Counted from the stretch's first letter, positions 25,738 to 34,831 are shown. The stretch: 38,026 bases of DNA from an uncultured Granulosicoccaceae bacterium (GCA_938045275.1 CALIMV010000044.1:1-38026); one strand, 5' to 3'. The notes: generated by a model not told the origin, from the letters alone. Translations and numbers: made by a program.

Positions 25738-26211
25738 ATGATTCCCCCAGGCGCAGCAAAATTCATTTTTGGTGACTCTGAAGCACAATGCAATCGATTG
25801 CTTACGCTTGTTCGCCAAGGTCGAAAAACAGCTACTTGTGCTGCATTAGAAGATTTCGAAAAGGCTGGAAAAGACCTGCCAATAGTTGGACTTCAAGAAG
25901 TCGTAATGAATTGGGACGGTACACCGGCTCTCGTTATTGAAACCACAAGCGTTAAAGTAGTCCGGTTTTGTGATGTTGATGAATCATTTGCACGGGCTGA
26001 AGGGGAAGACGAAAAATTGAAAGTATGGCAATTCAATCACCAAGAGTACTTACAAAGAAACGGTGGTTTCGATCCCGAAATGATGATTGTTTGTCAGCGA
26101 TTCAGATTTGTAAGAAACCTGCAAAGAAGCTTCATCAGATCCGTCTTTAGTCAATTCCTACCACAAAGCAGAACTGAATTTAGTGATAATAGTGAGGCCG
26201 GTTTTTTGTGA
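25738..26211 (+). CDS. ASCH domain protein
   Basis: This 157-residue protein matches the ASCH fold, related to the PUA RNA-binding domain. Visible features are FGDSEAQCNRLLTLV, the core GRKTATCAALEDFE (residues 28-41), ALVIETTSVKVVRFCDV (about 63-79) and the AEGEDEKLKVWQFNHQEY stretch. ASCH proteins are predicted to bind RNA, and one E. coli member (YqfB) is an N4-acetylcytidine amidohydrolase. The GxKxxT region proposed as the active site in the family is present here as GRKTAT. The C-terminal 30 residues after RFRFV are not family-like and may be a disordered tail. The leader is short and lacks a clear Shine-Dalgarno. The precise role is unknown. Confidence 0.85.
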   Translation: MIPPGAAKFIFGDSEAQCNRLLTLVRQGRKTATCAALEDFEKAGKDLPIVGLQEVVMNWDGTPALVIETTSVKVVRFCDVDESFARAEGEDEKLKVWQFNHQEYLQRNGGFDPEMMIVCQRFRFVRNLQRSFIRSVFSQFLPQSRTEFSDNSEAGFL

Positions 26212-26729
26212 AACCAGTAAGCGAAACCAATCCACAGCGTTGTACTGCGCAGTAAATATTCGATTAATTGGATTTAAAACAAACGTTCAAAGTCCTCACC
26301 GCTTCCCATATGTATATTGCTTATCCAATCGGCCTTGGCATAGATGGCCCGTTCTTGGATTGATTAGATTCAATTTACTAAAACAGGTATTTGGCACCCC
26401 TGGCCAAAACAACACTCCACACACCTGAAAACTGCAACTGATTCAGTCCAATTTCGCTGGCATGTGGGTTGTTGACGCTGATGGTGAGCCAATTTTCCAA
26501 CTATTTACGCTTAAGTTAAAGACTGAAGCAGAAAATGCAAGCGAACCAACCGTCAATCTCATTGCGCTTATTCAAATATTAGTGTTATCAGATGATTGAA
26601 CACCGACGTTAATGAACTTAACGTTGTCTGACACACTGAAATACAAAAACTGCATCTAACGCAGCTAACTGCAAGCGATTTGCCTGAGCGGTAATGTCAT
26701 GCAAGACAAACAGGAAGCGCGGAAAGAAT
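26212..26729. other. Gene-poor gap with a possible 45-codon frame and a hairpin
   Basis: Most of this stretch shows no gene. A 45-codon frame (26462-26599, plus) begins MWVVDADGEPIFQLF and looks protein-like, but it lacks a Shine-Dalgarno and matches no family I know. It could be a gene remnant. Seven bases after its stop is a hairpin of 7 perfect pairs (ACGTTAA 26606-26612, TTAACGT 26618-26624, five-base loop). The promoter of the DMT gene at 26730 should also lie here. Confidence 0.3.
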
Positions 26730-27677
26730 ATGCTAGCCGATATTTGGAGTAACTGGTTTTTATGGGCAATGCTGACCCCGGCCATTTGGGGTTTAGTGGC
26801 AATCCTTGATGTCTGTCTGATTGGCAGTGGTGTTTATAGCCGCGCTATCGATGGTACGGTCATTTCTGCAAGTTTCAGCGCCCTGCCCCTGTTGGCCACA
26901 CTGCCAATGATTCAGCCGACCCAGCTCGAATTTTCTGCTATAGCAAGCGCCTCTATAGCTGGTGGTTGTTTTTTCATCCACACTCTGTTTTTTTTAAAGG
27001 CACTGTTTGCGCTTAATGATGCTACCAGCGCTGATTCCATTGATACGCTCGGCGTTGTTCTGGTACCTGCACTAGCGTTTTTACTGTTGGATGAGAAATT
27101 GGTACAGCAGCACTATATAGCAATTGCTTGTGCCATCGTTGGCTCTGGTGTGCTTGCATATGGCCACTTAAAAAAGACGAGTAAACGTGCGCTTGTATTT
27201 TCACTTCTGTCGGTTCTGTTTGCATCGTTGGCTACTGTAGCCCAGGCTCACGCGTTGTCACTAACTACCTACGACTCAGCACTGGCTGTTTTTTCAGCTA
27301 CCATTTTGCTGTGTGCGTCGGTTCCAATCTTTTTAGACGCTCGTTACCGCAGACGAATAGTTTCTTTGTGCCGGCGATTTGGTGTTCTGTTTATCGCGAC
27401 TGAATGTCTGCAGCTAGGGGCAGTGCTGAGCTCCCATCGTGCGGTGCAGGCTGCACCCTCTGTATCACTGGTGAAGGTAGCAGAAGCTTCTTCGCCTTTG
27501 TTTGTTCTGACATTCAGCGTACTTGCCATTCAGCTGCTAAGCAGGTTCTCTCAAAACTCCGTTGTTGGTGTTCTTCAATTGGCGCTTGTTCAACAGCTGA
27601 GTGGCTTATTCGTCAAGTTGACTGCGCTTGCCTTTATTTCGCTAGCCGTCTGGCTTATATACCTGGCACCCGGGTAA
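26730..27677 (+). CDS. DMT-superfamily (EamA-like) transporter
   Basis: This is a 315-residue integral membrane protein with about ten helices, in the drug/metabolite transporter layout. The EamA-type pattern is visible where a helix ends in DTLGVVLVPALAFLLLDEKL followed by IAIACAIVGSGVLAYG (about residues 105-145). The acidic DEK turn between helices is typical. The second half is less typical and has a basic loop (RYRRRIVSLCRRFG). ATG 26730 has GGAAAG close upstream; a frame from 26694 would add a basic leader unlike the family. The substrate is unknown. A hairpin follows the gene. Confidence 0.8.
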   Translation: MLADIWSNWFLWAMLTPAIWGLVAILDVCLIGSGVYSRAIDGTVISASFSALPLLATLPMIQPTQLEFSAIASASIAGGCFFIHTLFFLKALFALNDATSADSIDTLGVVLVPALAFLLLDEKLVQQHYIAIACAIVGSGVLAYGHLKKTSKRALVFSLLSVLFASLATVAQAHALSLTTYDSALAVFSATILLCASVPIFLDARYRRRIVSLCRRFGVLFIATECLQLGAVLSSHRAVQAAPSVSLVKVAEASSPLFVLTFSVLAIQLLSRFSQNSVVGVLQLALVQQLSGLFVKLTALAFISLAVWLIYLAPG

Positions 27678-27709
27678 GCCCACCGCAGCACGAAATGCAA
27701 TTAAGTTAC

Positions 27710-27728
27710 TGAACCGAGAATCGGTTCA
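27710..27728 (+). terminator. Hairpin downstream of the DMT transporter
   Basis: TGAACCG (27710-27716) and CGGTTCA (27722-27728) form a 7-bp perfect stem with an AGAAT loop, 32 bases after the stop codon. It is followed by AAAAG and not by a T-run, so it is a moderate terminator candidate. Confidence 0.45.
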
Positions 27729-27753
27729 AAAGTTACGTAAAAAACCAAGTCAT

Positions 27754-27797
27754 GAGAAAACTTCAAATGATATTCAATTGATCATTTTCTTATTCTC
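27754..27797 (+). terminator. Second hairpin with T-rich 3' arm
   Basis: AAATGAT (27765-27771) pairs with ATCATTT (27781-27787) across a 9-base loop, and GAGAA (27754-27758) pairs with TTCTC (27793-27797) outside an internal loop. The 3' arm contains TTTTCTTATT. It could finish termination of the DMT message or act in the leader of the repeat-protein gene. Confidence 0.4.
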
Positions 27798-27883
27798 ACT
27801 GAGCCAAATTAGCTGAATCTTACGCCTTCTCTAATAACGCGCTATTCCTGGTGGATTGGGTGCAATTAAACGGAGAAATGAGC

Positions 27884-29646
27884 ATGAATAAACTATGCAG
27901 CTTGGCAGCACTTCTGGTTTCAAGCAGTGTATTGGCGGATCAATCCGTCAACTTCCACGATGTCACCCCCGGTACGCCAATGGCAGAATTTAGAAAAACA
28001 CCACCGCCAATCGCCGAGGAAGCGGCAATGCTACATCAGCAATCACTTATTACACCTATAACATTTGACGAGATTTTGCTTGGCCCGATGATGCCTCGCG
28101 GTTTGCCTGGCGTTGCTATATTCGATTACGACCGAGACGGTGATCTGGATATGTATGTAACAAATGGACCAGGGTCCGCCAACGCACTATTTCACAATAA
28201 CCTTAATGAAACGGGTGTAGCAACATTTACCAACGTGGCTGAATCTGCAGGAGTGCAGGCAATTGAACAGGACAGCTACGGTACTTGCTTTGGGGATATT
28301 GACAATGATGGGGATCATGATCTGATGGTACTCGGGCGACAGGAAGCCAATATTTTGTTTAACAACCTTGGGGATGGGACATTTACGCAACTGTATTCTG
28401 CCGGTATTGATGGGAACAATCTGTCCAGTAACAGCTGCTCGATGGGAGATTTTGATAACGATGGCTTGCTTGATATTAGCGTTGCCAACGGCTTCGACCA
28501 AGCAGACTCTCTGGCGATCTAGATTGCAATGGAACTGTCGATTTATTCGCATCGAGCTTTGGGGATTACGCTTCAGCACAATTTGGGGCACCTTACTACA
28601 AAGGTGCAAGTGCAAGCAGAGCATTCTTCGGTAATGGGGATGGCAGTTTTAACGATTCCGGCGCACCTATCGACGACACCAACGGTGGTTACACAACCGA
28701 TAACAAATCCACCGCTTTTGGTTGGGGCAATGCTATTTTTGATGCCGACAACGACGGCGACAATGATGTGCTCTATCACGGTGGATTAGATGCAGCAGGT
28801 CTATCAGTTGTTGCCGATAACCCCGGAATACTGCTCGTGAATGAAGGAGCCTGCAGTGGCAAACTGACTTGGGACCAAGACGCAATTAGCACTGATCACC
28901 TAACACGCAATGTACGCGCTGTCGCAGTTGGAGATGTTGATGGTAACGGTTTTCCTGATATAGCTACTGTTTCAAGTTTCACTACTCCACCAGAGTTAGC
29001 TCTGGAACCCATGTTCACTCAGTATGGCGATGCGTTGGATGATTCCAGCTATATCGTAAATATAATGTCCCCGGTTAGTGGGCCTGGGGGCGAACCGGCG
29101 TTTGTCTGGAATGGCTATGAAAACGGCCTTGGGGATTTTAAGCTCGAACTCAATTCGGGAAATCAAAATCATCATATTACGATTGATGTACAGGGCAACG
29201 CAAGACTTGTAGAAAACGCACTTGTGAACCGCGATGGAATTGGTGCGCAGATTTCATTTACGCCTCGGCACAAACATCACCATAGCAAAGGTAAACGTCA
29301 GCGTGTAACCAGCTTGCAAGCGGTGGTTGCCGGCTCAAGCCACAGTTCGAGTCATGCACTGCGAAAAACCTTTGGACTGGGTTCTGCCAGAGCTGGAACG
29401 TTAGATATTCTCTGGCCTGGAGGCACTAAAAATCGCCTTTATAATGTCCGCGCGGGAGAACATATAACAATGCCAGAGATTCCGTGCAACTATGAGAGCA
29501 GATGGAAAAAACGAAGAGATTATAAAAGTTGTGTCAGTACCGCTCTGAACACACTTTATCGCATGGGGCATTTGGATCGTAAAGTTAAAGTTCGCCTATA
29601 TGCAAGCGCTATTCGCGCGTACAACGAGTATTGGCGGGAACGATAA
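27884..29646 (+). pseudogene. Exported FG-GAP/VCBS repeat protein with ASPIC/UnbV domain, frameshifted
   Basis: This is a secreted beta-propeller-type protein whose frame is broken. ATG 27884 (GGAG eight bases before) opens a signal peptide ending near VLA-DQ. Calcium-binding DxDxDGxxD-type repeats follow: FDYDRDGDLDMYV, GDIDNDGDHDLMV and GDFDNDGLLDISV. The first frame stops at TAG 28520. The next repeats (GDLDCNGTVDLF, FDADNDGDNDVLY, GDVDGNGFPDIAT) continue in the -1 frame to 29646. The C-terminal ASPIC/UnbV-like part is also in that frame (DGIGAQISF, FGLGSARAGTLDILWPGG). The shift lies between 28480 and 28520. Adding one base there restores about 587 codons, although the spacing between repeats would be short, so some sequence may also be lost. 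A sequencing error is possible. Confidence 0.85.
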
Positions 29647-29667
29647 AACCTGCGAAATCTGAAAATG

Positions 29668-30891
29668 TCAGACGGCCGTGTTTCCGAGAAGCTGAAGCCA
29701 TAGCTGGTGAATTGCCGGGTCGATTTGATCTGGCAGTGCCTCTTCCCAAGCCAGATAGTCACGCGAATCCTGCAGGTTGCCATGATGGCGTCCTGCAAAA
29801 AGTTCACTTTTTTCGATAGGTGAATCAATTGTTGTGGAGAGCCGCTTGTCTGCTGATCGATGACTGGCAAGCTCATTTTCCAGATACACGATACTGACGT
29901 TGAAACCCATCGTTTGCAACCAGTAAGCGGCGAATGCTGCGCGACTGCCGGTTCCATGGTCGAACAGTATCACCGGAACGTGATAACGGGCAATTGACCG
30001 ATCAGTTTGTTGAATAAGGTTCGTGCCAGAAATTTTAACGATATTATTGATAGCCAATTGTCCGGACGCTGCGTCATCTGATACATCGAAAAGATGTTCA
30101 TGAGTATGCGCATCGACAAAAACTTCCAGATCAGCGTTATCCAAATGCTGGTATTGTATGCCCCACTTTTCTAGAAAATCTTTTACCGGTTTTACTTTAT
30201 CGGTTTCTTTAGCAAACAATCGGGTCGCATTAAATTCGCGTTCTAAACCATCAAGTTGCCACGCTTGGGTACCTCCTTTGAAAATGGCATAGGAGCCCTT
30301 GTATCCTGCTGCTTTTAACGTACAAGCGCCAATGATAGAACGAGTGCGTCCCGCGCAATGCAGTAGTGCCATGCCACCAGCTTGTTCAAGCGAAACCAAA
30401 TTGTCCAGTAGAAGGCTATTAGGCAGGCTTTTTGACCCCGGTATTGTGAACTGCGAGTACTCAGCAGTGGGTCGCACATCGAACAAGTGTGCATCTTTAT
30501 AGTCGGCTAAATATTCAGCAGGTGTGACTTCCGGCAGACCACATGTATGCGCTACTATTTCCCCGAATGCCTTGGACCACACGAACTCACCTTTTACGAA
30601 CCCGTGACCAAATGCATCAGCTTCGCGTGTTTCGCAAAGCGTGACGTTGCGATAACCCAAATCCGACAATTGCGTTGCAGCAGCCTCACTGGACCTGTTC
30701 TGCCAGTCTAGAAGAAATATCGGAAAGTCATGCGCTGGCACCAACCGAATGATCTGTGGCGTTAACACTGAAAGCGGAATATTCGTGCTGCCAAACCAGT
30801 GACCATTCACGTGTTCGCGTCGTTCGCGTGTGTCTATTAGCGCAAAAGGCTCGCCAGCCTGGTACAGTGATGTGAAAAGCCCTCGGCTCAC
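29668..30891 (-). CDS. Triple rhodanese-domain sulfurtransferase
   Basis: This is a 407-residue cytosolic protein with three rhodanese folds in series. The first (about 5-105) has LIDTRERREHVNGHW but Asp62 where the catalytic cysteine loop should be. The second (about 122-218) is complete, with HLFDVRPTAEYSQFTIPG and the active loop CAGRTR at 179-184. The third (about 255-345) again has Asp311 in the loop (DHGTGSR). One active cysteine therefore sits between two inactive copies. GTG 30891 is the most upstream start because a TAA lies in frame just before it, and no strong Shine-Dalgarno is seen. It converges on the broken repeat-protein gene with a 21-base gap. The sulfur donor and acceptor are unknown. 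Confidence 0.9.
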   Translation of the reverse strand: MSRGLFTSLYQAGEPFALIDTRERREHVNGHWFGSTNIPLSVLTPQIIRLVPAHDFPIFLLDWQNRSSEAAATQLSDLGYRNVTLCETREADAFGHGFVKGEFVWSKAFGEIVAHTCGLPEVTPAEYLADYKDAHLFDVRPTAEYSQFTIPGSKSLPNSLLLDNLVSLEQAGGMALLHCAGRTRSIIGACTLKAAGYKGSYAIFKGGTQAWQLDGLEREFNATRLFAKETDKVKPVKDFLEKWGIQYQHLDNADLEVFVDAHTHEHLFDVSDDAASGQLAINNIVKISGTNLIQQTDRSIARYHVPVILFDHGTGSRAAFAAYWLQTMGFNVSIVYLENELASHRSADKRLSTTIDSPIEKSELFAGRHHGNLQDSRDYLAWEEALPDQIDPAIHQLWLQLLGNTAV

Positions 30892-31234
30892 TGTGCGAAT
30901 ACCAGCGAGTTAACCGGACGGTTTTGGCTAGATAGTTTCATGCAGATAATTTTTCAACGACTTCTTTTTCATTCTGCCAGATCACCACTAACAAGCAAGT
31001 GTTTTGATACAACTTATCATACAACGTTATTCAACACTTTTCTGTTGATCTTAGTGTGTCATATTGGTTTATCACGGCTTCTAAGCTATTAGAGCTTTGC
31101 CAATGCAGGCTTGTAGATCGGGCCACAAATCAGACGCCAGTTCAATCCTATTTATGACTGCCTTCCATTACCGGATGCGCACCGCTATCATTACCGGTTA
31201 CACTGTTGAAGAAAATCGCCAACCCGGGTATCTG
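30892..31234. other. Divergent region between the rhodanese and ChaC-like genes
   Basis: The stretch is AT-rich on the left and contains the promoters for both genes. A 5-bp hairpin (AAGCT 31083-31087, AGCTT 31093-31097) is the only local structure noted. An open frame runs from 31097 into the ChaC-like gene, but its first 46 codons are not family-like, so I treat them as leader. Confidence 0.35.
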
Positions 31235-31918
31235 ATGTCCGAGAAATCTACACTTACAAGAGAAGCGCTGATCAATGGCGACATAGAACGTCTATTACAT
31301 AAAAATCGTCGTGGGCTAAAAGTTATGTCAGATAGGCAGCGCGCCGAACTGGTTCAACAGACACTAGACCACCTCGATGACAATGCCGATCTCTGGATTT
31401 TTGCTTACGGTTCACTGATCTGGAACCCGGCGCTTGACTTTGAAGAACAACGCCGATGCGTCGTGTACGGGCTCCAGAAAAAGTTCTGTTTCTGGACAAC
31501 AATAAGTCGAGGTACAGAAGAACAACCGGGTTTGATGCTGGGCCTTGTTGAAGGTGGTCAGTGCAATGGTTTGGCTTATCGAATCGACAGGAAAAAAGCC
31601 GCAACAGAACTCGATGTGCTTTTCCGCAGGGAGATGGCCTTGTTCGTTTACATACCTACCTGGTCAGAAGCTTACTGTGAGAAAACCGATACTTATTTCA
31701 CAACGCTGACGTTCGTAGCTGACCCCGCTAACGAAAGATTTGTTAATCATCTCACGCAAGCGGAAACCGCAAGAACCATTGCAACCGCAACCGGGCCTCT
31801 AGGGAAAAACTGTGACTATCTGTTTCAATTGTCAAAGAACCTGCGAGATCTGGAATTTGACGAAGAAGAGTTAGATGCGTTGGAGCGTCAGGTCAGGGAG
31901 TATCAGCTAAGACAATAA
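31235..31918 (+). CDS. chaC: ChaC-like gamma-glutamylcyclotransferase
   Basis: This is a 227-residue cytosolic enzyme predicted to cleave glutathione to 5-oxoproline and Cys-Gly. The substrate loop WIFAYGSLIWNP (about residues 50-61) matches the YGSLxWxP signature. The catalytic glutamate is in FRREMALFVY (about residues 130-139). The RRCVVYGLQKKFCFWTTISRGT stretch (split by the usual strand) is typical of the ChaC branch. ATG 31235 gives an N-terminal helix before the fold, like E. coli ChaC. The longer frame to 31097 is less likely, and no strong Shine-Dalgarno decides the matter. Unlike in E. coli, no chaA or chaB is adjacent. Glutathione turnover beside a rhodanese gene is suggestive but could be coincidence. 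Confidence 0.9.
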   Translation: MSEKSTLTREALINGDIERLLHKNRRGLKVMSDRQRAELVQQTLDHLDDNADLWIFAYGSLIWNPALDFEEQRRCVVYGLQKKFCFWTTISRGTEEQPGLMLGLVEGGQCNGLAYRIDRKKAATELDVLFRREMALFVYIPTWSEAYCEKTDTYFTTLTFVADPANERFVNHLTQAETARTIATATGPLGKNCDYLFQLSKNLRDLEFDEEELDALERQVREYQLRQ

Positions 31919-31988
31919 TTTTACTGCAATGCTTATGTGTACAGATTTCGCTACTGCGGATTTAGTTTAGTAATACGAAGTCATTCAA

Positions 31989-32372
31989 TTAAAACAACCG
32001 TCCCTGTTTAGGCTCACAGTTCAGCCCTGGCCCAGGCCATAGGTATTCATCTAAATTAATCTTTTCTTTTGCAAACAATACGCCTTCTGACAGTAAAAGT
32101 TGTTTTTGCTTCCCAGCTTCTGCTCGATGGCTTATCTTTCCCTGCGAATTGATAACCCGGTGCCAAGGAACATCGTTGGGGCAAGCAGCCAGCGCCAAGC
32201 CTACCCAGCGTGCAGCAGACATCTGATAATCTGCAGTGCTTATATTCTCAGGCTGAGGCAGTAACTTTGTAATTTGACCGTAAGTGGCCACCCTGCCGTT
32301 AGGGATTTCTCGCACTAACATCCAGACTTGGTCGTAATATAGCTGCTTATCAGGCGGTGGAACATAGTTCAT
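31989..32372 (-). CDS. Alkyltransferase-like protein (MGMT family, no active cysteine)
   Basis: This 127-residue protein corresponds to the DNA-binding domain of O6-alkylguanine-DNA alkyltransferase. The helix-turn-helix region IPNGRVATYGQITKLL (about residues 23-38) and the loop VPWHRVINSQGKIS (about 69-82) are clear. The alkyl-accepting cysteine of MGMT (PCHRV) is tryptophan here (PWHRV). This marks the ATL group, which binds O6-alkylguanine and flags it to nucleotide-excision repair. The arginine finger in the helix-turn-helix loop (SAARWVG) is present. It lies 50 bases after the DUF1989-GcvT fusion on the same strand and may be co-transcribed, but a functional link is not evident. Confidence 0.9.
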   Translation of the reverse strand: MNYVPPPDKQLYYDQVWMLVREIPNGRVATYGQITKLLPQPENISTADYQMSAARWVGLALAACPNDVPWHRVINSQGKISHRAEAGKQKQLLLSEGVLFAKEKINLDEYLWPGPGLNCEPKQGRLF

Positions 32373-32422
32373 GGATCATTGTCCTGGCACAATGCCGGCT
32401 GGGTGATAATCATGAAGTTTTT

Positions 32423-34831
32423 TTATGCTCTCGCGCGGCTACGTGTTGGGTCAACAAATGGAATATCGCAAATAGTAGCAATTAGCCTTTTGCCGTGTTT
32501 ATCAAGTTTACCGGTTTCAATTTCGGTTCCAATGCTTGCGTGTTCAACAGAAAGCCTTGCCATAGCTATCGCACAATCATATGCTGGTGACACAACTGCG
32601 CTGGTTATAACCCCAACCTGCCTACGCCCTTTCATGACCGGGTCGCCGTGTATTGGTGCCTCGTGGCCTCGAAAACGTAATCCTTTAAGAACACGACGCG
32701 TATTATTTGCATTGCGCTGCAACGCTTCCTTACCAATAAAATCCGGTTTGGTTAAGTCGACAGCAAAACCAAGACCCGCTTCATGCGCATCAACATCTTC
32801 GGTAAATTCTGCACCAGCAGCCATAAGCCCAGCTTCTATACGAATAGTATCAAGCGCATCAAGCCCCATCGGTTTAATGCCAAGATCAGCTCCTGCATCC
32901 ATAACCGCATCCCAGATGGCGAGTGCTGAGCGCTCATGGCAAAATATTTCATAGCCAAGTTCGCCTGTGTAGCCGGTTCTGGTTAGATGAAACGGCTCAC
33001 CTTCGCGATCGTGCAAGCGCGCAATGGTCGACCCGAACCAACGCAGTTGTTTAACCTCGGTTTGTGTTGGCATGGTAAACGCAATTCGCTGCATAAGTTC
33101 CCGACTGTTTGGCCCTTGAATCGCAAGATTTGGCATAGAGCTAAATAAAGACTTTATCCAAACATTAAGGCCTGAGGATTCGGCAATTTCTTTTAGTTGC
33201 AAGCCACTCTCATCTGAAGAGCAACACCAGCGAAACGTGTCTGCTGTTAGCCGAAAAAGCGTTCCGTCGTCAATGACATGACCACTTTCATCGCAAAGCA
33301 ATGCATAGATACCTCGATTAACACTTAACTTGGTGATATCTCGTGTGAGCGCTTTTTGTAGTAGCGCTTCTGCATCGGGACCAAGCACATCAAACTTTCT
33401 AATTGAAGACATATCCTGAATGGTGACTGCATTCCTACAGGCCTCATATTCCTGCTGACTTCTAATTGACTCGTACGACTGTGGTAACCAAACATCGCGC
33501 GCCACTACAAACTGACGGGTCAAGGCGCTGGTCCTTTCATGAAACGCTGAATGTTCTGTCAAAATAGCCTCCGCGTCTGGTTCGCTTCGATAAGCAACCG
33601 CATAACGAACCGGTGTGTGCTTCTTGTATATCCGTACATGAATGTCGGTAGGGTTCCAACCATTGATAGGGTCAATATCGTCAGGACACGCAGTCGACAC
33701 AGCAACCAAATCGGTCATTGCCTCCATTGCTACGTAGTCACCCGGTCGAGACCAGGCTTCATCCGACTGAATAAGGTTATCACTTTGATCAATCCAGGAA
33801 TTAAAGAAAAAGTTTATCGCAGGCCAGGCTGCACGACGTTGAATACCAAACGCATTATATTCTTTACTGATGTTGTCTGAACAGTTCAGATGCCCAAAGA
33901 ATCCACGCTCTTCATAGCCGCGTGCCGTGCAGGCGTACGCAAACGTATCGTGTCTACCCACAGTGTCGTGCTTTAGCTCTAACAGTGGACGAATATCCTG
34001 ATCAAAAAACTTGGCGAACATACCTGGAACCGGGTAGGCGCCCCGGACCATTGAGCGGGTGACGGTGGAATCGATAAAACGTTCATCTCCTCGCTGAAGC
34101 GAGCGCGCGTTCATGGCCATAAAATCAGAGCATTGCTGACCATCAACATCAATTATCTGGATACACTCACCCTCTTCTACTGCGTAAGCTTTGGCTGTAC
34201 CTCTTGGTATGGTGAATTCTTCCCGCACATCACCAAACGGCTCAGGCAGCGTTTGTACGGCAAGTTCGTTTCGTACGTGCTCAAATGTAATTGCTCCACC
34301 CATGCCACCGGTAAGCAGTCGCTTGTCACTCAATACACTATCGGGATGAACCAGCATCCAAAGCGTGACGGATGCAATTGCGCGAATAGCAAATAGCTCA
34401 CCGATGGGCGTGTTGAAGTCGAAGATTTGTGCAACTTTAAGACTGGACGTTTTGTCTGCACCACCATGCTTTCTATGCCAAGCCGCAACTTCGGACAGGC
34501 CAGCTGATGTACTGCTTGTCGAAACAGGTGCTGTGACGTCACTGAGTTTTGTTAGCGGGTTGTTGTCGAGCCCGATTGCGGAAAAATCAGACTCACCAGC
34601 TTGGTTAACTGCGCACAACAGGACCGGAGTAGCTCCGTCACAATTCAGCAACCTGACAAGATCACCTGACGCAAGCGTTAACTTGACTGGGCGTGCAGGT
34701 CGCAGCGTTCGCATGGCTCGGTTCGAATCATAACCACGGTACCGACGCGCGCTCGAATCCAGGCCGCCACCCTCAGGCTGATACAGCCATGATAGAGGTT
34801 CAGGATTGAAGCGACTTTGAGTTTCAGTCAT
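32423..34831 (-). CDS. DUF1989-GcvT (aminomethyltransferase) fusion protein
   Basis: This is an 802-residue cytosolic fusion. Residues about 205-380 are a DUF1989 domain (urea carboxylase-associated family), with DVDGQQCSDFMAMN (Cys235 in DGQQCSDF) and LNCSDN (Cys317). Residues about 440-800 are a folate-binding GcvT domain, with FDVLGPDAEALLQ, TRTGYTGELGYEIF (617-630), GLDALDTIRIEAG and KPDFIGKEAL. The N-terminal 200 residues look like a diverged second DUF1989 copy, because VKLTLASGDLVRLLNCDGA aligns by eye with the start of the known one. DUF1989 proteins include carboxyguanidine deiminase subunits, and GcvT transfers one-carbon units to tetrahydrofolate. A combined role in breaking down an N-methylated or guanidino-type compound is my inference. 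The Shine-Dalgarno before ATG 34831 is weak. Confidence 0.88.
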   Translation of the reverse strand: MTETQSRFNPEPLSWLYQPEGGGLDSSARRYRGYDSNRAMRTLRPARPVKLTLASGDLVRLLNCDGATPVLLCAVNQAGESDFSAIGLDNNPLTKLSDVTAPVSTSSTSAGLSEVAAWHRKHGGADKTSSLKVAQIFDFNTPIGELFAIRAIASVTLWMLVHPDSVLSDKRLLTGGMGGAITFEHVRNELAVQTLPEPFGDVREEFTIPRGTAKAYAVEEGECIQIIDVDGQQCSDFMAMNARSLQRGDERFIDSTVTRSMVRGAYPVPGMFAKFFDQDIRPLLELKHDTVGRHDTFAYACTARGYEERGFFGHLNCSDNISKEYNAFGIQRRAAWPAINFFFNSWIDQSDNLIQSDEAWSRPGDYVAMEAMTDLVAVSTACPDDIDPINGWNPTDIHVRIYKKHTPVRYAVAYRSEPDAEAILTEHSAFHERTSALTRQFVVARDVWLPQSYESIRSQQEYEACRNAVTIQDMSSIRKFDVLGPDAEALLQKALTRDITKLSVNRGIYALLCDESGHVIDDGTLFRLTADTFRWCCSSDESGLQLKEIAESSGLNVWIKSLFSSMPNLAIQGPNSRELMQRIAFTMPTQTEVKQLRWFGSTIARLHDREGEPFHLTRTGYTGELGYEIFCHERSALAIWDAVMDAGADLGIKPMGLDALDTIRIEAGLMAAGAEFTEDVDAHEAGLGFAVDLTKPDFIGKEALQRNANNTRRVLKGLRFRGHEAPIHGDPVMKGRRQVGVITSAVVSPAYDCAIAMARLSVEHASIGTEIETGKLDKHGKRLIATICDIPFVDPTRSRARA

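Noticed and set aside
28505-28525. Programmed -1 frameshift in the repeat protein
   Set aside because: The overlap region lacks an X-XXY-YYZ slippery heptamer and an obvious downstream stem, so mutation or read error is simpler.
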